Source of the DNA: Allium sativum
Lineage: Eukaryota; Streptophyta; Magnoliopsida; Asparagales; Amaryllidaceae
Direction: 5' to 3'
Length of the DNA: 64,000 bases
Assembly (NCBI GenBank): GCA_030737875.1
Contig: CM060915.1
Location: 362,387,863-362,451,862 of the forward strand
In this document: positions 56,421-64,000 of the stretch, piece by piece
How the letters are laid out: each line of letters starts with the position of its first letter
Position numbering within the stretch: the first letter of the stretch is position 1
The notes under the pieces: generated by a model
Database searches by the model: none
Told to the model about the DNA's origin: nothing
What the model saw: the letters and a program-made list of their open reading frames with translations, nothing else
Program-made: the position numbers and the translations under genes

Positions 56421-57129
56421 GAAGTGTATCCTTAATACCCTAATCTGGGTCGCAAGGCTCTAATCCTTCAGGAAGGGATGTACCATCAACCTAATAGCTG
56501 AAGCCTATTACGTGGAAGGCCATCAAACAAGGACAGATGTCTTCTAGGTTAGTCGGGGAGATTTTCTTAACTCTTGCATGCATTAAGTCTTTACTTATTA
56601 TATTGAATGCACAAGCAATACACATTACCACGCAACACTAGAACACGAACTCAGACAAAAGCTCAAGTATGTATCTTAGGTTACACTCAACAAAACCTTT
56701 GGATAGGAGTTTCACTTTTCTTAAAAATCCCATTGAGGGAGATTTCCTGGAAGTACCTATCACACTATGAGACATTCACTAATGCATGAAGCATAAGTAG
56801 ACTTGTTGATCAGTCATACCTTCAATATCATGATACTATTAATTTCAGCAAGAGCGAGTTATGCAGTGTGTGCTTTGCGAAATAACGCCTAATACATCAC
56901 ATTAAATTTATGTAGAATGGCACAATAAGATTCTGAAAAGAAAATGTTCCAAACCAAGGAAATGTATCACATACCAGGTGTTACCAACACAATACACAAA
57001 CATATTTACATAAAGCTATGTTATAGGTTGTCACATACATGTAACTACTATTTTAGAGGTTCCTCACTAAAGGCACTTGAAAGCGGTGTCACATTATGAC
57101 TCGTAGGATATTCACGGCAACCAAGTCAG
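56421..57129 (+). other. Element G interior without recognizable feature
   Basis: About 700 bp. I see no domain, repeat or promoter here; probably decayed untranslated sequence of the antisense gene. Confidence 0.4.
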
Positions 57130-57441
57130 TCAATATGAGTTGGGATTCAGTAAAACCAGTTCTAAGGAGGCATAACCTGCCTTTGTTTTCTTCAATTCGG
57201 TCTCTAACTCGTCGATTTGATGATATAGTTTGCATATCTCCGCATCTGAGCTGGTAGAGGGGTTAAACTTTAGCTGGCCTTGCAGCTCGCGAATAGTCTC
57301 ATCTTTCTCTTTAAGTTGATTCTCTAAATAAGATACATGTTCTTTAAGGTTTTTGATGGTTATATTTTGTAGATAATACATCCTTTTCCATCCCGAAAGG
57401 GGAGCATCCTCAAAGATATCTTTGCGATCGATGATGGTCAA
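57130..57441 (-). pseudogene. C-terminal coiled coil of the element G antisense gene
   Basis: 103 codons with NLKEHVSYLENQLKEKDETI and KLYHQIDELETELKKTK, a strong heptad pattern. Same strand and order as the coiled coil in element B's antisense gene. Confidence 0.5.
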
Positions 57442-59812
57442 AGGTTCTTCCCTGAAATGTTAGGAGGGGATTTGGAGCTGATCCTCCTAGTCATATATAA
57501 GACAAAATATAACCATGCAAAAAACCTAGTTGTCGAACAATAGCACTAGTTAAATTATACATATCGGAAAAAAGGAACCATATGAACTTTTGACCATACA
57601 AGTCCTGAATCATTTCAATAAACATACACACCCACAAGATCATGATAGCACAAATCCACTAATCAGTACACATATCGTCCACATTATACGTATTAATATA
57701 ATATAATTGATCATAAGTGTCATAAGAATTGAACCACAAGTCACGAAGAAGTCAATAGCATTTTATGCAAAAACGTCTAAGCCTTTCTATTAGATGGTTT
57801 CCCGCAGGTTTATGAAACAAGCCATTTGAAAAGTCCTTGGTGGCTAAAAACGATGGATACAAACATTATTATGGCTTACATCTTTGGAGAAGCAAGGGGC
57901 TATTGCAACATGAGAAAGCTAGTTATTGATACAAAGTCAAGAGGGAAGAAAACATTTTGAGAGTGAAAGCCATACATGTGTAGCAGAAATGTCAGGTCGA
58001 AAAGAAGTTTCTTTACCCTTTGGCTCCAAAGTGCCACCCTCCTTGGGAGAAGTTGTAATTGGACCTCGAGTAGGAAAGGGGCTCAAAGAATCAGTAGTGA
58101 TTCCCTCAGGATCAGTTAGCCCCACAACAGCAGAAGAAGAGTCATCGTCATCCCTACCAGACTTGTCTCGTTGACCCTCATCTCCTCCTGCCTCCTCATA
58201 AATAATTGTGTCTTCTTCTTCCTCGTTGTCAGGATCCTCGGGGAACTACTCAATGAACAAAAAAGTCTTGGGTTTTATCTTGTCCTTCAGAAGAACTCTA
58301 CCTTCTCACTTAACTTTCTTGATTATTTCCAAAACTCTAGTCTTGATAGAGGGATGTGCTGAAGTAAAGTCAATCCCTGGGAATTTCTAATAATTGTTAG
58401 AGAAAGAAAGGAAAAGAGCATCTTCGTAGTATTCCATTATGATGTCATCAAGGTGAACTTTCAGAAAATCGGATATCCTATCGTTGGTTTCGTAAATTTT
58501 TCATTTGGCAGTAGAAAGCTTTTTATTCATCCTATCCAGTTCAACAGCACATTCGATTGCCATCTCTGCCTTTTCATTCCATAAGTCCTCGACCTGCTTC
58601 GAAAATATATCCTTAGCTCATTTTCCTCCTTCAACAAAATCTTCAATCTCTCCCATTCATTATCGCCTTTTGTTTTCCCTCGTGATAGGGTGTCAACCTT
58701 ATCCTTTAAGGCCTTATTCTCTTCCCTAAGAGAAGCAATCTCAGCAGAAGATGAAAAAGCACTCCCCTGGATAAGAACCAGCTTTTCATCACCTAAGAGG
58801 TAAGTAAAAGAACAGACTGAGATATGTACGAAAATATGGTAATAAAAGAGAAGCTAAAGAGAGCGAACTAATACCAAAAGTTGGTCCTTGACGAGCCACT
58901 GATAAAAACCCTCTGAGTCCAAAGACAAAGAAGATTGTGAAATGTTAGCAACCTCAGGAGATGAAAGAGCATGATTCATAAATTTATCAAAATCCAAAGA
59001 TGATGTGTGGAAGTTGGAAAAATAGCACGTTGAGAAAAGGAAGGCATAAATGAGCTATGCTCTCCAACATTTAGTTCTCCGGGAGAGATTGGTGACGTGG
59101 AACTGCTCATAGTTTTGCTTCTTGGAGACGCATCAGGAGAAGTATCAATATCAACAAATTTATCAACATCAGATGCAGCAAGATCAGAAAATATTTGTGT
59201 TCTTGTAATGGTAACTACATCATTGGGAAAATGAATTGACTTGGCGTGTTTCGGTGTTTTGGGCGATGACTCAATACTAGAATTGGCAAGCCTCTTTAGA
59301 GCTTTAACATTAGACTGGTCAAAAACATTAAGAGCGGAAGTGCTCTTAGAAGAAGTGGATCCTGAAGAGCGAGAGCTATATCAGAAAGCTAAGGACGAGA
59401 AGATCAATAGGTAAAAGTGAAAAAGCCTTCTCCAAACGAAAGTGCAGTTCTATTTACATTACCTGGAAATATAGGAGATGCTGCATTAAACATTTTAGAA
59501 TTCAGCGATAAACCCTTAGAGCTGGAAAACAGAATGTGCGGTTATCACAAAATCTTTTGCCCCGGAGGTAGAAGGACATATTGACGAAGCCTAACAACAA
59601 GTAAGCAGAGATGACTGCCATCTGTGATCCTCCGGTGCATTAAAGATAGCCTCAACAACTTGAGTCTCCACTTCTGATAAGGTTACACTTTTAGAAGGAG
59701 GATCTATGTAAAATCAAGGGCTAAACAAGAGATACAAGCATAACATAATTGCTTTCAAAAGACAAGAAACTTACCAAGCTCAATGAATTTACCTGATATA
59801 CCAAGAGGGCAC
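57442..59812 (-). other. Middle of the element G antisense gene, decayed
   Basis: Minus-strand pieces include a helical, charged stretch near 58740-58500 (EENKALKDKVDTLSRG, then NEWERLKILLKEENELR) and Ser/Pro/Glu-rich parts near 57940-58125. Frames change often. Confidence 0.4.
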
Positions 59813-60400
59813 TTAACAAGAATTACTGGTCTTCCTAGGGATTATTTTGCTAATGTCGTCACTTGTCAGTCTCTTTATAGGATTCGCACGCCAAATGGGA
59901 GAATCTACACTCTCAGAAAATCGTATCATGTGTCGAATAAGTTTGGGGTTAAGAGAAGCTTGATTTGATGCAAGTGCCAAAACTTCTAAGCATAAGAGAA
60001 GGGTATAGATATTGGGTGGGAGCTGGATAGGAGGAACTCCCGGATCACACAAAAGATTGAGTAGAAAGGGTGGAAAAGGAAGAAAGCCTCCGTGCCAAAT
60101 ATAGATCTCCGAATATTCGATGTACCCTTTTGGAGGGTTCTGAAGGGAACCTTGGGAAGAAGCGGCAATGGCGTCTATGCCAGATATTCCGAAACTATCA
60201 AGAATGGTCTTCACCTTATCTTGAGAGGTGATTAAAGAAGACTTTGAAGTGAAATCGTTTTTGGAAAGTGGTGTATTTGAACTCTTGCCCTTCGATTTGA
60301 CGGTAGCTCTTTTTGCTACCCATAACACTGCTAGGTGATACCGTTTCATAACATATGTGGTTAATACTACATTCTTCTTACGTAAAAATGCATATGGCAT
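59813..60400 (-). pseudogene. N-terminal domain of the element G antisense gene (Transposase_28-like)
   Basis: 195 codons. About residues 85-140 read EYSEIYIWHGGFLPFPPFLL, then NLLCDPGVPPIQLPPNIYTL, which fits the putative gypsy-type transposon family better than the element B copy does (Y/W-x-G-G, P-P-F, L-x-P-x-Q-L-x-P-N). The frame may extend upstream: 60661-60473 is in the same frame, separated by three stops. Downstream on the minus strand come acidic linkers and a coiled coil, as in element B. Function unknown; no catalytic residues are visible. It was called a pseudogene because of the stops and frame changes around it. Confidence 0.6.
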
Positions 60401-61216
60401 CCATAAGTTAATCTAACATCAAGGATAACTCGGTAGTGTACGAGGTTTGCTTTCTTTTATGGCAAGATGATCTTAAGTGTCAGTCTTAAAAGGTTTCCAC
60501 ATAGTTAACCTCCATTCGGAAACAATTAGGCCTTTGGTGATGATTAAAGTGGCTATCCCAATATCAAAATTTGAAAAATGAAAGGCATGTGCCAATAGAA
60601 TCAAACTGTTAATGATGTGCAATGGTGGTTTAGTGAAGAGAAAATAATTCGATATCATCACCTAAAGCCTAATTAATTCCCAAAACCGGTACCAGTTAAA
60701 CTAAAATTGAGGCATCCTTGTAAATTAAGTTTGCAAAGCCTTACAAACACCCTCAAGCTAACCCAACACCACCGAGATGGAAACTAAATAATTACAAGTA
60801 ACAGTGTCGACAAGGTTGGAAGCAAAGTAAAATAGAAATAACTGTGATTAAACTAACTCGTACCGAGAGCATAACATTCTACTTCATGATTAAGTTAGCC
60901 CCTTTACATAACCAGTTTTGCATACTAAAACTCTTAAGATATGCATTTAGCAAATAACTAAGCTACCATTTCAGCTATTAATTATCATTGTAGTTGTTAC
61001 TATTGATTAAACCCAGATTAAGTATGATGAAATTTTGGTCGATCTTTCAATCGTTTTAAATGCATAATTTAGAATACAACTCATAATAGAAATAAAGATG
61101 CTTACCAAGAATCGAATTCGGAATTCTGGGAGGAAAAGCTTGAGCAGTTCTTAAAAGAAGTGATAATCTGGCTCAAAGATTTGATTTGCAGGTAGAAGGC
61201 AGAGAGGAAGAAGAAG

Positions 61217-61224
61217 TATTTATA
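61217..61224 (-). promoter_or_regulatory. Antisense TATA box of element G
   Basis: TATAAATA on the minus strand, 817 bp upstream of the antisense gene's first long frame, near the 3' LTR as in element B. A strong donor CTTG/GTAAGCATC lies at 61105 and a possible acceptor TTTAG at 60663, so a leader intron is possible. Confidence 0.5.
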
Positions 61225-61375
61225 GTGATCTCCCTTGTAAATCTGAGCCATACAGGCAGAAACCCATCAGCGGACCGTATAGAATGATGCCAAGAGACAC
61301 GGGGCCGACACACCGAAAGAAGACAAAAAAGTTTGACTTGAAAAGTCGAAATTACCCCTTCACAAGGGGGTTAAA

Positions 61376-62843
61376 TTTACTACCAAAAATTAACCCTGAA
61401 ACAAGCTGGCGGTAAAGGGGTAGTGGACCACCACAAGCACAAAAGAATCCTCCGAAAGTAAATGCCACGCGCAAGGTAGAACCGAAAGCATAAAGGAATA
61501 AATCCGAAAGTTATGCAACCGATACCATCACTAAAGAAAAAAGCTCGGAAGTTATACGAAGAAAGGATGCGACAGGGTGGTTTCGGCATGATGAATAAAC
61601 AACGAAGGATCGCTCTAAAATGGAAGTCAATGAAGAGAGAGTCCAGGAATCCTATAAACTGAAACCTAGAAGGACGAAAGGGCTATCGGCATTAACTCTC
61701 TTAATACCGACACATCAAAGGATGAAAGCATCAAAAGGCACAAAGTTTAAAGCATAAGTGGATTATCTGGAAACTAGCCACCAAAGCCCCTATTAGATGA
61801 TCACTGAAAGGCCCCTCTAGTAAACAACTAATGAAGCACAGGAAGCAACCCTTCGAAAGGCTAAGAAACACTTCAGGAATCTACCAAAAGGCAAGCCAAG
61901 ATCTCGAAGAGAGACAAGCAATCCACACTAATCTGCTTAGAGTCGATATAGGTAGGGGTGGAAGACCTGGCAACCATTTACTTAAATCATGAAGACGAGC
62001 TCCACAAAGTGTCAATAGCAAAATCGACAACCCATGACTAGAGGCCTACATCCGGAAGCAAAAACCTTCCGAAAGCTATTCACATCGACAGGCTCAGGAT
62101 CAATATAAAGAAAATGGATAGGACATCAAAAAGAGGTTCCGCAAACTGGAACCATCCTTCCGAGAGCCAAAACTGGCACCTTGAAACTCGTAAGCAAAGC
62201 CTAAAGAACGACCGAGAGCTAAAACAACTGGGACCAAAGGGAAAAGCAACCGACATGGGCTTCTGCTAGCCCAATAGAAAAAGGAGCCCGATTTGTCTAT
62301 AAATAAGACGTTAGGGGCCTCATTTTCGAGGTATATTTCTCATTTCTCATTTCTCATTCACGTACTCTTTTTCTTTAGAGTAAACCCTAATTCCTAAATC
62401 AATTTGGGGATTTCTGTTGTAATCACTTATGTACTCCAAATCAAAGATCAATAAAGAGCAGATCGACACTTAACATGTTTTATTATGAGTCTTTTATGTG
62501 ATTTCTTATCTATTTCCTACATAATCTATTATTGACTTCCTACACTGCCACAGTTTCCTACCCATTCTTAGACTCTTCTGAAGAGTTCTGGCAGAGCCCC
62601 ATTCTATAAGTTGTTTGGCCTCATTACTAAGGGTTGTGTTTAGGGAACCCTTATCCCAAGATAATTGTTGGTTCATGAGTGGCTTAAGCATGATTCTCAC
62701 CACCATTGAGGGAAGAGTAACTAATTTTTGAGGCTCTAAACATTAATATCTAGGAAACGTTGAACTAACTCGGACTCGTGAAAGCTAAATAACCCCATTT
62801 TCCCCTTAGGTCCATTTCTGTATACTTATCTCCGGTGTTGATG
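61376..62843 (+). repeat. 3' LTR of element G
   Basis: Parallels the 5' LTR along its length; preceded by AAGGGGG, a short polypurine remnant. TATA at 62298-62305. Confidence 0.72.
62298..62305 (+). promoter_or_regulatory. TATA box, element G 3' LTR
   Basis: TATAAATA, with CCAAT upstream as in the 5' LTR. Confidence 0.68.
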
Positions 62844-64000
62844 AAAAATATCATTAACAGGCATATCGAAACATGAGAACCATTCACTGTATAATTGGGA
62901 TAATATGTAAACATGTTAATCTAAATTGGTTAAACTCAATTTGATATTAAATAGAACAAGTTGTGAAAAGATATTTGAATCAGATGTAAATTAAGTAAAA
63001 TATGTAACTTAATTTGTAACATGTTAGTAGGTGCTTGTATAGTTTGGGGAAGGGTTGTTACATTTAAAATGTCATTTACAACTGGAAAATATAACATAGG
63101 GTTATGTGATGCTTATTAGTGAACTTAAACTTTCTAAGTTAAACCTGTTAATTAATAAGCTAAGAGGTTCCACGTCTGCTGGTAAGATATCATATTTTTG
63201 GGGGAACTCTTAAAAATTTTGTTTACTTGGGGGAACAAGCCTAGAGGTGGCTTGTGTCAATTTGATGTTGTTTGGAACCCATATCAGTCGGTATCCCTAT
63301 TGGTATCATCTCGGAGGCTAGGGCACACTTTACTGATATGGATTATAAGTGGTTCAAATTTTGGAGTTGGGTGCAGGCGTGTTCCAGTAGAGTCAAGAGC
63401 ATGCATGGGTCCGATGGAGGAAGATAAGATGTTGTAACACCATCGGATAGGGCTGTATCTTTAAAGTTAATGGATTCGGGACTGATATCCCCGACTGTTG
63501 CGGCTGGCACAGGTTATTCATGTTTGTAAGGAGCCAATCATTGGGTAGTAACTATGGTAAAACCTATTCCTGTTATTTTGATAGTTGGTGTAGAAATTCT
63601 GTTCTGGGATATGAATGAGAAGCTTGCTTGATCTATCTTATCTTGTTTATCTCGTACTTATATACTTTACTATATTTTCTTATCCAGTATTGTTGATCTG
63701 TCTCGATACTTTTTACCTTATGCTTATGCTAAAAATCGCTGGAACTCGCCAGACTTTATGTCTAACTTTTTTTGTTTTTCCTTCTCTCTCTTCCTTTCCC
63801 CTCAGGTTCTCAGGGCGGTGGTCAGTAGCAATGACTATGATTTCTTGATTCAGCTTGGACTTGGATTACTTCTCATTCTATGTATTACTTTAGCTTCTTT
63901 TCTATGTTTATTTATATGGCGTATGAGGGATATTATTTTATGCCTTTGTACTCTGATGGTTTATGAAGACATATGTTTTATGATTATGCCTTTATGACTT
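62844..64000 (+). repeat. LTR of element F, second part (runs past the window)
   Basis: Resumes after element G. Near 63750-63810 it shows CAGACTTTATGTCTAAC, a T/C-rich tract and CTCAG/GTTCTCAGG, the same block found near the U5 end of the LTRs of A, C and D. No gene; the open frames at 63615-63997 are chance frames of a T-rich stretch. Confidence 0.6.

Larger units (their letters stand above)
53359..62843 (+). mobile_element. Element G: old Tat-lineage LTR retrotransposon inserted in element F
   Basis: Direct repeats of about 1.45 kb (53359-54806 and 61376-62843) share the start TTACTACCAAAAATTAACC and TATA context. The interior has a gag zinc-knuckle remnant, tandem repeats and an antisense gene with the same domain as in element B, but no reverse transcriptase or integrase that I can recognize. 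LTRs differ at roughly one base in ten, so it is old. Exact ends and the target-site duplication are not resolved: the 5' copy begins TGTTACTACC, the 3' copy has lost the TG. Confidence 0.72.

Noticed and set aside
60473..60661. 62-codon minus-strand frame as a separate gene
   Set aside because: It is in frame with the antisense domain at 60400 and separated by stops, so it is better seen as a possible upstream part of that decayed gene; no family recognized.
63615..63997. Hydrophobic frames that look like membrane segments
   Set aside because: T-rich U5 sequence gives Leu/Phe/Ile by composition; two frames overlap and no start context or homolog is seen.

Overview
The window is plant nuclear DNA and consists of transposable elements from end to end. 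I found no host gene, tRNA, rRNA or CRISPR array. The organism is a flowering plant by its LTR-retrotransposon lineages (Tekay/Del chromoviruses and Tat-lineage Ty3/Gypsy elements with dual RNase H); the species cannot be read from it. Elements are lettered A to G below.

Layout. 1-481: the tail of an LTR of an unknown element, inserted in the 3' LTR of A. 482-10636: element A, a minus-strand Tekay/Del chromovirus, nearly coding-intact (one nonsense codon). 10637-11571: 3' end of an L1-type LINE that A interrupts. 11937-48521: element B, a plus-strand Tat-lineage element, about 14.5 kb without its guests, decayed. Inside B are element C (19089-30232, plus-strand Tekay, target-site duplication AGAAA) and element D (32543-43434, plus-strand non-autonomous Tekay derivative, duplication CAAGA, LTRs about 4.46 kb and almost identical, gutted interior). 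48527-52365, and probably 11572-11936, are pieces of element E, a minus-strand chromovirus-like element with a non-coding interior. Element F, a plus-strand LTR from 52366, is inserted in E and is itself split by element G (53359 to about 62843), an old Tat-lineage element with a decayed gag, tandem repeats and an antisense gene. F resumes to the window end.

What works together. In A and C one reading frame encodes gag with two zinc knuckles, aspartic protease, reverse transcriptase, RNase H, integrase and a C-terminal chromodomain. D has LTRs, primer site and polypurine tract but no usable protein, so its recent movement must have relied on enzymes made elsewhere. B and G both carry an antisense gene between pol and the 3' LTR, with an antisense TATA box.

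The most interesting signals are non-coding. (1) The LTRs of A, C and D hold a duplicated two-stem hairpin whose arms differ between copies but keep pairing through compensatory changes. (2) The LTRs of A, C, D, E and F all show a splice donor 170-265 nt after TATA and a branch point, pyrimidine tract and CAG/GT-type acceptor about 240-380 nt before the LTR end where that end is visible, which suggests a shared intron within R-U5. (3) A near-palindromic pair of E2F-type sites followed by GTCGAC repeats sits upstream of TATA in A, C and D. (4) B has palindrome arrays just upstream of both its sense and its antisense TATA box. (5) D's long LTR is explained largely by a 46-bp hairpin-repeat array. 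All of this is read by eye; divergences, ages and structures are not computed.
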